A stretch of DNA of 64,000 bases from Paenibacillus apiarius (GCF_017052585.1 NZ_JAFFHZ010000001.1:3401001-3465000), one strand, 5' to 3'. Shown: positions 36,457 to 46,720, counted from the first letter of the stretch. Numbers and translations are program-made. Notes: a model not told the origin generated them from the letters alone.

Positions 36457-38070
36457 ATGAAGCGAACATGGTGGAAAGAGGCTGTTGTGTATCAGGTATA
36501 TTGGAGAAGCTTCAATGATACGAATGGGGATGGATACGGAGATTTGGAGGGGGTCATCCAGAAACTTGACTATATCCGCGATCTCGGCGTTGACGTCATC
36601 TGGCTCAATCCGTGCTATGGATCGCCGGATGTGGATAACGGCTACGATATTGCCGATTACCGCTCGATTATGCCGAAGGCGGGCACGATGGACACCTTCG
36701 AGCGCTTGCTGCAAGAAACGCATGCGCGCGGCATGAAGCTCATCATGGATCTGGTCGTGAACCATACCTCCGATCAGCATCCGTGGTTCACGGAGTCGCG
36801 CTCGGCGAAGGACCATACGAAGCGGGACTATTACATCTGGCGGAAAGAGCCAAACAACTGGCGCTCGTACTTCACCCCTTCCACCTGGGAGTATGACGAA
36901 ACGACGGGAGAGTATTACTTCCATTCCTTCGCCGTGCAGCAGCCTGACCTGAATTGGGACAACCCGCGCGTGCGCGAAGAAATATATGATATGATGCGCT
37001 TCTGGCTGGATAAAGGCATCGACGGCTTCCGCATGGACGTCGTCAACCTGCTTGCGAAGCAGGCGGGATTCCCGGATGCGGCGAACCCGGACGATATTTC
37101 ATACTTGGGCAACAACCCCGGCATTCATGAATACCTGCAAGAGATGCATGACAAGGTGCTGCGGCATTACGACATTTTCACGGTCGGGGAAATCCCGTTC
37201 GTCACGCCCGAAGACGGCGTGCTGTATGTGGGCGAGGAGCGCGGCGAGCTGCATACGTTATTCCACTTCGAGGTGTGCGACTATATGGCGCATTGGGACA
37301 TGCAGCGCTTCAAAGAGATTCAGAAGCGGTGGTATGAGGGCATGTGGGGCAAGGGCTGGAATTCCCAATTCCTGAACAATCATGACCACACACGCGTCGT
37401 CACCCGGTTCGGCAACGATACGGCGTACCGCGTGGAGTCGGCGAAGTGCTTCGCCACGCTGCTGCATACGCTGCCCGGCATGCCGTACATCTATCAAGGG
37501 GAAGAGATTGGGATGACCGGCGTCCGCTTCGATTCCATTGACGACTACAACGACATCGCGATGAAAAACAAATATAAGGAAGAAGTCGGCAAGGGCCGCG
37601 ATCCGCAGGCAGTGTTCACGAGCATGCTTCATCTGGCGCGGGACAATTCCCGCACGCCGATGCAGTGGGACGATTCAGCGAATGGCGGCTTCACCGCCGG
37701 CACTCCATGGATGAAGGTGAACCCGAACTACCGGGATATCAACGTAAGCGCGGCACTGTCCGATCCGAACTCCGTCTTTTATTACTACAAGACGCTCATC
37801 CAGCTGCGGAAGCAGCATCCGGTGATGGTATACGGCAGCTATGAGCCGCTGTTGGAAGAGCACGAGCAGATCTACGCTTACACCCGTGCGTTGGATGGGG
37901 AGAAATGGCTGATTGTGCTGAACATTTCTGAGCAAACGGTGGCGTGCGAGCCGCCTGCTTCTGTCTCATTAGCGGGAGCAGAACTGCTTATTGGGAATTA
38001 TGCGGTGGAATCGGATGCAGGCGAGCTGCAGTTGAAGCCGTATGAGGCACGGGTGTATCGGTTGGCGTAG
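36457..38070 (+). CDS. GH13 alpha-glucosidase, copy B
   Basis: Full-length 537-residue paralogue of the gene at 5538, with the same catalytic residues (Asp194 in GFRMDV, Glu245 in TVGEIP, Asp310 in NNHDH). Differences are scattered and mostly mild (e.g. YIFQG to YIYQG, MDVINL to MDVVNL, EATGEYY to ETTGEYY). The AAGGAG site before the ATG is kept. Its transporter operon is missing, and the nearest promoter would have to lie in or before the truncated debranching remnant, so expression is uncertain. The terminator after it has a perfectly paired stem. Confidence 0.92.
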   Translation: MKRTWWKEAVVYQVYWRSFNDTNGDGYGDLEGVIQKLDYIRDLGVDVIWLNPCYGSPDVDNGYDIADYRSIMPKAGTMDTFERLLQETHARGMKLIMDLVVNHTSDQHPWFTESRSAKDHTKRDYYIWRKEPNNWRSYFTPSTWEYDETTGEYYFHSFAVQQPDLNWDNPRVREEIYDMMRFWLDKGIDGFRMDVVNLLAKQAGFPDAANPDDISYLGNNPGIHEYLQEMHDKVLRHYDIFTVGEIPFVTPEDGVLYVGEERGELHTLFHFEVCDYMAHWDMQRFKEIQKRWYEGMWGKGWNSQFLNNHDHTRVVTRFGNDTAYRVESAKCFATLLHTLPGMPYIYQGEEIGMTGVRFDSIDDYNDIAMKNKYKEEVGKGRDPQAVFTSMLHLARDNSRTPMQWDDSANGGFTAGTPWMKVNPNYRDINVSAALSDPNSVFYYYKTLIQLRKQHPVMVYGSYEPLLEEHEQIYAYTRALDGEKWLIVLNISEQTVACEPPASVSLAGAELLIGNYAVESDAGELQLKPYEARVYRLA

Positions 38071-38086
38071 AAATGAATAGAGGAGA

Positions 38087-38135
38087 GCGGGAACATCCTT
38101 TACTGGGGCGGGGGCCTTGGTAAAGGATGTTTTTT
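38087..38135 (+). terminator. Terminator after alpha-glucosidase copy B
   Basis: AACATCCTTTAC pairs exactly with GTAAAGGATGTT, then a T-run. This version is fully complementary, unlike copy A. Confidence 0.85.
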
Positions 38136-38284
38136 GTTTCTCGACGTTCGACGTGATTTTTGATTTTACGGTTATCTTACCTGCTAACCGTTGGTGATCA
38201 TGTTGCAATGTCTCAAAGAAATTAAAGAGGAATTAGGGCCTGAACATTCGCTCTCAATATCGCTTCCTTTAAATCTGGAATTTT

Positions 38285-38492
38285 GGTGGAAGGCCTATCT
38301 TTTAAATATCCCAACGCAATATGCATTCAAAAAAGATTGCTTTTCAAATACGTTCAGGTGAAAAAGCAGCTATTGTTGGAGAAAAGGGCTTAGGAAAAAA
38401 TGCCTTAGTCAAGCGGATAACAGGTTTGTACAAGACTAATTATGACAGATTCTGTATGATGGAATTGACTTGCAAAATATTATCAAAGTATG
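38285..38492 (+). pseudogene. Remnant of an ABC-exporter nucleotide-binding domain
   Basis: Readable in shifting frames: LVEGLSFKYPNA, then FQIRSGEKAAIVGEKGLGKN, a damaged Walker A (normally GENGSGKS), then ALVKRITGLYKTNYD. This is the start of an ATPase domain of the peptide or lantibiotic exporter type. Nothing after the Walker A region remains. It directly precedes a binding-protein gene, as the intact ABC ATPase does at 50.8 kb. The 150 bases before it show nothing clear. Confidence 0.6.
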
Positions 38493-38510
38493 TCACTTGT
38501 GGAGGTAAAT

Positions 38511-39851
38511 ATGATTCAAAAACAGTTAAAGACCATATTACTGCTCGTATTTGTGTTTTTTCTGGCAGCATGCCAAGCTGAGAAACAAGAGATCGAAAAT
38601 CCCCAGCTTCGGATATTATATTGGGATGAAGCAAGCTTCTTGAACAAATATGGGAACATGTTTATTGCCACGCATCCTGATTATAAAATTGAAGTTATTC
38701 CTTTAAAAGGCGAGCTTGAGCCAGGCAAAGACCCGATTGAAGTTATCAAGAAAATGATCCAGAATAAACAACCTGATATTATTCAGACGGATTTGGATGC
38801 TTATAAGATACTGGTTAAACAAAACCTACTGTTGTCGTTAGATGAGTTCATGAACCAAGAAGGCTATAGCCTTGATGATTATGTTCCTTCGGTGCTCAAT
38901 GCACTTAAGGGTAAGGAGAGCGGGGAATTGTACGGGTTGTCGGCTACCTTTAACGGACTGGGACTCTATTATAATAAGGATTTATTTGAGTCTCATGGAG
39001 TCCCGCTGCCAAAGGATCGTATGACCTGGGATGAAGTATTTCAACTCGCAGAACGATTTCCGAAACAGATTATGAGTTCGGAGAAACCTCTGTTCGGATT
39101 TTATCATAAATACAGCTTGAGCCCTTTTATGATGGCTTTAAATATAGGTGAGGGCGGCGGGCTCTCTATTTACAACCCGGCGAATAAGCAATTTACGATC
39201 CATACAGATGCTTGGAACAAGGTGTTTGAAACGATTATAAGGTGCATAAAGTCAGGGGCTTGCTATCAAGCTTCGGAAGCAAATGAACCAGACAAAATGG
39301 ATGAATACAGTATTCTTAAAAGAAGCTATCCCTTCTTGGAAGGCAATATCGCAATGGCTGTAGAACAATCCAGTATGCTAAGAACGATGATATCGAGCCA
39401 GAAATCGTTCGGCGAGTTCGAATGGGGTGTAGTGTCCATGCCTGTGCATCCGGAAAATCCGGATATGGGAAACGGCATTAGCATGAACGAAGTGTTTTCA
39501 ATCCGCAGCGGTTCTTCAAATAGAGAGGCAGCATGGGAATTCATTAAATATATATCGGGTGAATCATATGGAAAAATAGCGATGCGTACAAATGGAGAAG
39601 AATTGCCCGCACGCAAGTCTTTGTCAGAGAAAGAAGATAACCTCGGCATTGAATCTTTCTATAAGTTGGAGCAAACGAACAATAACATTGTGGAATACCT
39701 GCGGCAGCTTCCTCCAGAGATTATCAGCCAGCTAGATCAAAGCGCGAGCAAATATCTAGGTGAGGTATTAGTTGGTAAGCTGGCGGTAGCTGAGGCACTG
39801 GAAGCGATACAGAATGAAGTGCAATCTGTAATGGAGAAGCCTGCGTTGTAG
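38511..39851 (+). CDS. Orphan extracellular solute-binding lipoprotein
   Basis: Family-1-type binding protein of 446 residues. Signal peptide ILLLVFVFFLAAC has lipobox LAAC. Mature motifs are LRILYWDEASFLNKYG, PDIIQTDLDAYKIL and GLGLYYNKDLFESHGVPLP. GGAGG at 38501-38505 fixes ATG 38511; an upstream in-frame ATG at 38490 lies before the site. No permease or ATPase adjoins it. It is a diverged paralogue of 50843-52183, which sits at the end of a bacteriocin-type ABC operon, so a role in peptide sensing, binding or immunity rather than sugar import is possible (inference). Confidence 0.82.
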   Translation: MIQKQLKTILLLVFVFFLAACQAEKQEIENPQLRILYWDEASFLNKYGNMFIATHPDYKIEVIPLKGELEPGKDPIEVIKKMIQNKQPDIIQTDLDAYKILVKQNLLLSLDEFMNQEGYSLDDYVPSVLNALKGKESGELYGLSATFNGLGLYYNKDLFESHGVPLPKDRMTWDEVFQLAERFPKQIMSSEKPLFGFYHKYSLSPFMMALNIGEGGGLSIYNPANKQFTIHTDAWNKVFETIIRCIKSGACYQASEANEPDKMDEYSILKRSYPFLEGNIAMAVEQSSMLRTMISSQKSFGEFEWGVVSMPVHPENPDMGNGISMNEVFSIRSGSSNREAAWEFIKYISGESYGKIAMRTNGEELPARKSLSEKEDNLGIESFYKLEQTNNNIVEYLRQLPPEIISQLDQSASKYLGEVLVGKLAVAEALEAIQNEVQSVMEKPAL

Positions 39852-39940
39852 CATTATATAACAGATGAGAATTCGGATTATAGACAATACCTTTGGAGCC
39901 TGTGCTATAGATTTGTCCCAAGTAGTTACATTGTATTTTT

Positions 39941-39981
39941 AGTCTGTGCTAGGCATTCTCGAATACGGCCTGGCACAGACT
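39941..39981 (+). terminator. Hairpin downstream of the orphan binding protein
   Basis: AGTCTGTGC pairs with GCACAGACT with a further AGGC/GCCT inside. No T-run follows at once, so termination is uncertain. The rest of the interval to the next gene is AT-rich without a recognisable gene. Confidence 0.45.
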
Positions 39982-40148
39982 TGCACTTGCCTTAGTGCCG
40001 TTTCTTATTCTTATACACTCTTTATATTTCTCTTTTTGAATGATTATATAGCACTAAGTAGGACAATTGTCATAAATTATTGATCAATTTCATAGTCATA
40101 TATGTTCATATAATGATATATTTAAATAATAAAAAAGGGGGAGAGACA

Positions 40149-40834
40149 ATGAGAAAAAAAAAGCAGCTATCCTTTTAGCATCATTGTTGTTAGCGCTATC
40201 CATAGCCGGATGCAGCAGCAACACGTCAACAGAGGCATTGGAACAGAAAATAGCGGCTTTGGAAAAGGAAAATGCAGAGCTTAAGGCAAATTCAGTCAAA
40301 AATGCCGACGGTCAGAAGTCGAATGCAGAAGATAAGACAAAAGAAGAGGCTGTTAAAGAAGAAGCCCCGCCTGCCAAGGCGCCAGAAGCAGATAACAAAG
40401 TAATTGAAGTAAACAAAGCGAAGGAAATCGCGGATTTCGCCGAGCTTACCATTAAAGGCGCAAAGTTCGCAACCAAAATAGAGCCGCCCAAACCAAACAG
40501 CTTTTACTCTTACTATGAAGTGAAAGACGCCGCCAATACCTACTTTGACGTGGTGATCAAAGTAAAGAGCTTGCTGACTGTAGGGAAATCGGCAGATGAT
40601 TTTGCATCGGTCAAAGTAGTATACGACGACAAGTATGAGTATAAAGCTTTTTCTGTAATCGAGGAGGATGGCGGCGGTAACTTTACGTATACCAATATTA
40701 CACGGATTGAACCGTTAAAAGCAGGGACATTGCATTTCTTGGCCGAAGTTCCGGCTGAGGTAGCGAAAGATAAGAAACCTATCAAAGTCATTATTTCTTG
40801 TAATGGTGAAGATTATACGTATACGTATCGTTAA
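40149..40834 (+). pseudogene. Lipoprotein gene with frameshift in an A9 run
   Basis: ATG 40149 has a good GGGGGAG site, but after MRKKK the frame stops. Adding one A to the run at 40154-40162 gives AAILLASLLLALSIAGC, a standard lipoprotein signal, continuing to 40834. The mature protein has a coiled-coil-like segment (EALEQKIAALEKENAELKAN), a Lys/Glu/Pro/Ala linker and a C-terminal beta domain (YFDVVIKVKSLLTVGKSADD) like DUF4352-type immunoglobulin folds. The gene is otherwise undamaged, so slipped-strand phase variation or a homopolymer sequencing error is as likely as decay. Confidence 0.7.
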
Positions 40835-40962
40835 GAGTGGGGCTTTGTTGGTTTAGCTACAGCACTTTCTTCACTGGTTTCAAGTTCATTACTTATTGGA
40901 TTTGCAAGGATTATTAGTCTTTTGCAAAGTATAAATTCGAAAATGTAAAAATGGTATTAAAG

Positions 40963-40989
40963 GCTTGCGATTGTCGCAGGCTTTTTTTA
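40963..40989 (+). terminator. Terminator before the CRISPR relic
   Basis: GCTTGCGA pairs with TCGCAGGC (one G-T pair) around a three-base loop, followed by seven T. Confidence 0.8.
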
Positions 40990-41042
40990 TGGAGCGGAGG
41001 TGTTTAAGCGCATATCCAATAAAAGGAATGCTAACAACCCCT

Positions 41043-41140
41043 GTCGCTCCTTACGCAGGAGCGTGAGTTGAAACACAAAAGAGTTCCACTATTCCGGCGC
41101 CGCGCGGGGTCGCTCCTAGTATGGAAGTGTCGGTGGAAAA
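41043..41140 (+). CRISPR. Minimal CRISPR relic: one repeat, one spacer, one degenerate repeat
   Basis: 41043-41074 is a 32-base repeat with the look of type I-C repeats: it begins GTCGCTCC, has an inner stem GCTCC/GGAGC and ends GTTGAAAC. After a 34-base GC-rich spacer (41075-41108), 41109-41140 starts with the same nine bases and matches at 20 of 32 positions, as a degenerate terminal repeat does. The spacing is right for I-C. No cas gene is in the window, so it is either an orphan array or a relic. Confidence 0.7.
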
Positions 41141-41210
41141 AATACTTAATGTCTTTGCTCCGCTTAATATGGAGTATTAGATTCTAGTGAAGTTTTCTAA
41201 GGTAATGAAA

Positions 41211-41429
41211 TTATTTATTATCAACTAAATCAATAATCTCCCTAATATCGTCGATGCCCAGTGCGTTGGCGATTTTTTCGATGTGGGCGAAATTGATGTT
41301 TGAGCGCTTTCCATTCGAAAGCTCACTTAATGCAGCATGGCGAACATCAGCTAAGCGGGATAATTCCCGAAGAGAAATTCCGTGTTTCTTGGTTAGTTCA
41401 CCAATTTTTACAACGACTTTTTTGCCCAT
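41211..41429 (-). CDS. Small Xre-family DNA-binding protein (72 aa)
   Basis: A compact helix-turn-helix protein with KHGISLRELSRLADVRHAAL (helices 2-3) and IEKIANALGIDDIREIIDLV. ATG 41429 has GGAGG 10 bases upstream; an upstream extension of the frame has no such site. It is divergent from the 99-residue gene and may repress that promoter region. Similar proteins control plasmid, phage and toxin-antitoxin genes. Confidence 0.8.
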   Translation of the reverse strand: MGKKVVVKIGELTKKHGISLRELSRLADVRHAALSELSNGKRSNINFAHIEKIANALGIDDIREIIDLVDNK

Positions 41430-41550
41430 TTCTGTATCCTCCAGATCTGACAACGTTTGACTATACGCATCAACGTACCATATAATAATTTTTGACCTGG
41501 TACGCATATGCGTATAACAAGGGTGCAAAATAAAATTTGGGGGAAATATC

Positions 41551-41850
41551 ATGCCAGATTGGGTGAAAGAAACGTTTTGCCAGCGTCTAGATATGCTTAC
41601 AGGGAACGCCGAAATGTTACATGATGTCCTTCTACTAAAGAACAAGTTAAATCGGTTAGAGCATCTATTCATGCACAAATTAGAGAAAACGGGCGAGAAA
41701 AAGTTGCATCGTGAATGGTTGGCTTTACATGAACAGATTGTATCTCTTCAAAAGGGCTGGCTTTATGCAAAGGGCGTACAAGATGGTATAAAGATGATGA
41801 TTTTTTTGCAAAAATCAGAGCAAGAATTGAACACATACGAAGAACAGTAG
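41551..41850 (+). CDS. Small helical protein of unknown function (99 aa)
   Basis: Predicted all-helical with heptad-like spacing (LLLKNKLNRLEHLFMHKLEK, WLALHEQIVSLQKGWLYAKG). GGGGG lies before the ATG and a terminator follows. It is divergent from the Xre gene. No family recognised; Bacillales genomes carry many such small proteins. Confidence 0.6.
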   Translation: MPDWVKETFCQRLDMLTGNAEMLHDVLLLKNKLNRLEHLFMHKLEKTGEKKLHREWLALHEQIVSLQKGWLYAKGVQDGIKMMIFLQKSEQELNTYEEQ

Positions 41851-41879
41851 CAAGGTGTTTAGTCAAATCAAGCTTTGAC

Positions 41880-41911
41880 GCTCAATGGTCATGACTGTTG
41901 GGCTTTTTTTC
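41880..41911 (+). terminator. Terminator of the 99-residue gene
   Basis: GCTCAA pairs with TTGGGC (one G-T pair) followed by seven T. Confidence 0.65.
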
Positions 41912-42084
41912 GCCGTTATATGTCCTATATCGACAATGAAAGAGGATCTTCTTCCATAATCTCGAAACATACATATATAAGTCTGTAGAAGTAGTCGTAC
42001 ATTCCTAACGAGGGTGAAGTGCTTCGATGGAGGGTACTACCGTTTTTCTTGTATAACCACAATACTTACATTCGGGTGAACGCC

Positions 42085-44291
42085 ATGAATTTACCAGCTG
42101 AACTACAGAACATTTTCAAAACTAAGCAAAAATCGTACAAGATGGTTCTTATTCTTGCGTTGTTAGCGGAAATGAAGGAGTTAGGGCAAGAAAAGGTACT
42201 CTTTTCAAAAGTTAGAGAACGCTTCTTAAGTGCGTTACAGGAACGTGAACGAAACGGAAGACGTGTAGATGCTCCACCGTCGAGTGTCGGGTCCAATTGG
42301 CGAGACATTAAGGTTAGTCAAATACATACGATTATCGATAACCCCATTAATGCGTTGTTTCATATCATTGGGCGTGACATAGCAGATCAAACTATTGGTT
42401 TTAAGCCTACTTTGTTAAGTCAGTGGAGTGAGCAGGTTCACGATGAGCTCCAACAATATGCCGAACGTGAATTAGCAGCATACTATCAAGAACCACACTT
42501 TTCTTGGTCCTTAAGAGAAGAGCTCCAACATGTCATGGATAATTATCTACAAGCCAAGACAGAGCAGTTTAAGGGTCATCAATTAGGCAACATGGTACGT
42601 AGAACGATTCCAAATGAGATATCAGGTTTTTCCTTTATTCACGACCAATTAAAGGTTCAAGGTTCAGTCGGACAAGGAAATTGGGCGACCGTACCTTGGA
42701 TTGCCATTATGGATAACCGTGTGACGACGACTACACAACGTGGGGAGTACATCGTGTACCTTTTTGCGGAGGATATGAGTACGGTCTATTTAACATTGAT
42801 GCAGGGTGTTACGATTCCATTGCGAGATTACGGGAAGGTAGAAGGTTATAAGTATCTTCGTGAGAAGGTTGAGCAATTACGAGGACAGCTACCACTAACT
42901 GGGATGAATAAAGACGACAATATTCATTTAACATCAGGCGGTCTCGGCTACGACTATCAAGTATCAACTGTCGCCTACTATCGTTACGACCGGGATCAAC
43001 TGCCAGACGACGAGCAACTAATAGCCGACTTGCATAATGTCGTTGCTAACTACAAGCAATACGTGGAGGGGCAAATGAACGAAGAGCAAATACCTCACGA
43101 TGACACAGAACCCGATCAGGAACATATCGAAGCACCTCTCGTTGTAGCAGATGAGCTTCAACGTATTCAGGCATATATTCGCCACAAAGGCTTCTCTTAC
43201 CCTGAGCATCTTATTGAGAACTTCTACTTATCTCTGAAGACGAAGCCGTTTGTCATTTTGGCAGGGGTATCAGGTACAGGGAAAACGAAGCTGGTAAAGC
43301 TGTTCGCAGAGGCGCTAGGGGCAACAGCGGGCAATCAGCAGTTTACGCTGATTCCGGTGCGGCCAGACTGGAGCGATCCATCTGATTTGTTAGGCTATAA
43401 GGACTTGTCCGGTGCGTTTCGACCGGGACCGCTTGCCTTGGTGCTAGAGGAAGCGATGAAGCCAGAAAATCGGCGTAAGCCCTACTTTGTGTGCTTAGAT
43501 GAAATGAACTTGGCACGGGTGGAGCATTATTTCAGTGATGTGCTTAGCGTGTTGGAGACGCAGGAGTGGCAAGGAGAGCGTATTGTAACAACGCGGCTAC
43601 TTCAGCCGGAGATGCTGTCACAGGAGGAAGACCGTGCTCGCTTCGGTGATTTACATATCCCGGACAACGTTTATCTGGTCGGAACGGTGAACATGGATGA
43701 GACGACGCATCCTTTTAGCAAAAAGGTATTGGACCGAGCCAACACCATCGAGTTCAACTATATTGAACTCAATCAGTATCCTCTAGCCTTGAGGAAGCGG
43801 ACGAGCGGCCTTCGATGTATCCTGTGTCCAATGGATTTCTGCGCTGTGAATATTTGCAGTTAGTCGATGTTTACCATGAGCAGCGTCAGTTGGTCGAAAA
43901 GGTTACGGAAAAGTTGGTCCGAATCAACCAAATTCTTGAGCCCATTCATGCGCATATCGGGTTCCGGATTCGGGATGCCGTGTGCTTTTATATGATCTAT
44001 AACGAGCAGTTCGGATTAATGAGCGAAGACGAGGCCTTCGACCATCAGCTGTTGCAGAAGCTTCTTCCCCGAATTCAGGGTAGTAATATGGCGATCAAAC
44101 GGGTGCTCTTGTTACTGATGCAGGAAGCATTGGGGAGAAATTTCTCAATCGATGAACATATGGAGGATGCGTCTCCATTATATTTGGTACAAAATGGATC
44201 CGAAGCACGTTATCCACGGAGTGCACGGAAGCTTGGCTTCATGCTAGGGAGGTTGGAGGAGGATGGCTTCACTTCATACTGGCTCTCTTAA
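42085..44291 (+). pseudogene. McrB-like AAA+ GTPase (DUF3578), one-base frameshift
   Basis: The N-terminal part contains a DUF3578 (MrcB N-terminal) domain (SVGQGNWATVPWIAIMDNRV, YIVYLFAEDMSTVYLTLMQG). The AAA+ motor has Walker A GVSGTGKT, Walker B YFVCLDEMNLARVEHYFSDV and the McrB signature GTVNMDETTHPFSKKVLDRA. After IELNQYPLA the frame fails: between 43790 and 43791 (CCTT/GAGGAAG) one base is missing. Adding one restores EEADERPSMYPVSNGFLRCE and a C-terminus to 44291, 735 residues in all. Either decay, a sequencing error or programmed frameshifting; the McrC gene has a matching defect in the same sequence context. ATG 42085 has GGGTGA upstream. Confidence 0.85.
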
Positions 44292-46679
44292 GGAAGTGGT
44301 GGAGCTCCTTCGGATCGATACGAACTTGTTTACTTTGTACATTCAGGGAAAACCATTTCATCCTACGGTAGAGACGCTCCAGTTGCACCGTGATACTCAG
44401 CAAGCGTGGGTGGATGCGCATGTCCATGTTGCTGCTGCTTCGCGTGTTCAAGTGGAAGGGATTTATCTATATTCCCCTGTTGATGGCAAGATGCGACTCT
44501 GGCAAGAAGGCGATGCTTTGGCGCCGCTGTTCTATGAGACACAAGCTTATGAGCTAGTTGTGGAAAAAAAGGAAGATCTGCCGCTTGCGTTCTACCACGA
44601 GCATGTTCAACTTCGGAATGCGGTCAGGCCGTTAGGGAGCCGAATTCTATCCGGTATATTGCGGTTTACGAATGAAATCGGGTTGACGGAGCTGGAGCTT
44701 CAATTGCACGGAGAAACGGTGCTGCGCATCCAACTCGAGATTTTTCCGTCCAAAATGGATTATAAACGCGATTACCTCCTCATCTTGAATGATGTGAATG
44801 CACAAATTTCGAACTTAGCGTTTGATTTCTTGCGCAAAACGTTTCATCTCAGCGGTCTCAAGGAGACGAAGCATCAGAGCTTAACGGAATTTTTCGTTAT
44901 CCTTCAGCATCTGTTTACACAGCTGGTACAGGCCGTAGAACGCATTCAGGCTGCTCCACATACGAAGCTGCAGAGCGAGTACCGCAAGGTGGAGGCGGCT
45001 CGAGTAAGAAGGGCGGACAAGGGCAATGCGACTTATTTAACGAAGCGACCTCATTTGCTTCAAGAAGCTGGGGCTAACGGAATCATCTCTATTCATGGTA
45101 AACGTTATACCGCCTCACACTTGCTGGAGCAGCGGCGGCAGGTGTCGTTCGATACAGCCGAGAACCGTTTTGTGCGGTGGGTGTTCCTGCGGATTGAGCA
45201 GAAGCTGAAGCGCATTAGAGCGAGCTTGCTGAACATGCAACGAACGCGAGATGAGCATCTACTTCGTCGTCTCGATCAGATGAACAACCAGATTCGGCGA
45301 GTGCTGCAGCAGGATTTTCTTCAGGTCGGCGAAATGAGACAGATGTCGATCTCGCTCGTGCTGCAAATGGCACCGGGATATCGTGAGGTGTACCGTTACT
45401 ATCTCATGCTGATGAAAGGCTTGTCCATTCAGACGGACCTGTTCCGGCTGTCGATGAAGGATTTGGCGCAGCTGTATGAGTATTGGTGCTTTCTGAAAAT
45501 TCACCAACTGTTAGGCGAAAAATATGAGCTCATCCAGCAGGATATTATTAAGGTGAATCGGGGCGGACTATTCGTGACGCTGGACCAGTCAAGGAAGGCG
45601 AAGGTGAAATACCGCAATCCTCGGAATGGAGAGGAATTTACGCTCTATTACAATGCCCTGCCTGCGGGTGAGGTGAGCAAGACACTGTCGCAACGCCCGG
45701 ATACAGTGCTAACCTTGAAGAAAATGAGTCGGCAACGGAGTACAAATATATTTTTGATGCGAAATACCGCTTAAATCCCGCCTATGAGAGCACACCCTAT
45801 TGGTCGAAGTATAAGCAACCCGGACCGGAGGAAGAGGACATCAATACGATGCATCGGTATCGGGACGCGATTGTGTATGAGGACACTGCTAACCAGACGT
45901 ATGAGCGCAGTATGTTCGGGGCGTATGTATTGTTCCCTTATGCGGACGAGGAGAAGTTCCAACAGCATCGCTTCTATAAGAGTATTGAGTTGATTAACAT
46001 CGGGGCATTGCCGTTCTTGCCGAACGCGACGAAGCTGATGGAGCAGTTCCTGGATGAGATTATCGAAGATAGTCCGGAAAAAGCCTACGAACGTTCCACG
46101 CGGCCAAGAGGGACAGAGCATTACTATGCGGAGAAGCTGGCAGGCAACAACGTGCTCGTCGGCGCCTTGGGCAGGGCGGCTGAGAAGCAGCTAGAGGCAG
46201 CGTTAGCGAAGCGTTATTACCATGTTCCTCTGCAGCAGATTACTGATCACCGCCAGCTTACCCAAATTGAATATGTGGCGTTATATCAATCGATGAAGCA
46301 ATTTGGGAGTGAAGCGGGAATCCGGTATTACGGCCGCGTGCAGGAATGGAAGGTGCTGCCACGTCACGAGATTACATATATCGAGTCCAGCCGCGGGGCT
46401 GCGGATGAGCTATATGTGCTCTTCACGGTCGAGGCATGGCAGAAGCGAGAGCAGCCGATTGTGCCGGGTGGCCATTACGTGTATCACACGCTATTTACGG
46501 CGAAGCCACTCTTTGACCGGGCCCGCGAAGTGGCGGAACTCCGGTTGGAGAGTGAGGCTGACATACGGGTATGGCGCGAGGCACGCCGTCATGGCAAAGC
46601 GAAGGTCAAGCTGGATCAAGAGCCTGCGGACTTGGCTACACGGGTTATGCAGGTGGTGCAACAAATAGAATGCGAGTAA
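44263..46679 (+). pseudogene. McrC-like nuclease (DUF2357), one-base frameshift
   Basis: Starts at ATG 44263 with GGAGGAGG and overlaps the mcrB end by 29 bases. The first 480 residues carry the DUF2357 region and a long helical segment. The frame is lost at CCTTGAAGAAAATG (about 45714-45727) and stops at 45774. One added base gives EENESATEYKYIFDAKYRLN with the D-x-K of a PD-(D/E)XK nuclease, then HRYRDAIVYEDTANQTYERS and an end at 46679; full length 805 residues. Partner of the McrB-like GTPase in modification-dependent DNA cleavage (family knowledge). The 3' part of this gene has decayed copies at 25.1, 26.4 and 29.6 kb. Confidence 0.85.
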
Positions 46680-46685
46680 GAACGT

Positions 46686-46720
46686 AAAAAAGACACCTTA
46701 ATAATAGAGGTGTCTTTTAC
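46686..46720 (+). terminator. Terminator after the McrBC-like genes
   Basis: AAAAGACACCT pairs exactly with AGGTGTCTTTT around ATAATAG-type loop sequence. Confidence 0.88.

Larger units (their letters stand above)
35946..38135 (+). repeat. 2.2-kb direct repeat, copy B
   Basis: Second copy of 5028-7216, offset 30,918-30,921 bases, same orientation. It starts inside the debranching gene and ends in the terminator T-run. The translated alpha-glucosidases differ at about 10 of 537 residues. Confidence 0.93.

Noticed and set aside
35946..38135. Second alpha-glucosidase copy as an assembly duplication
   Set aside because: The copies differ at many silent and about ten coding positions and have different flanks, so they are separate loci.
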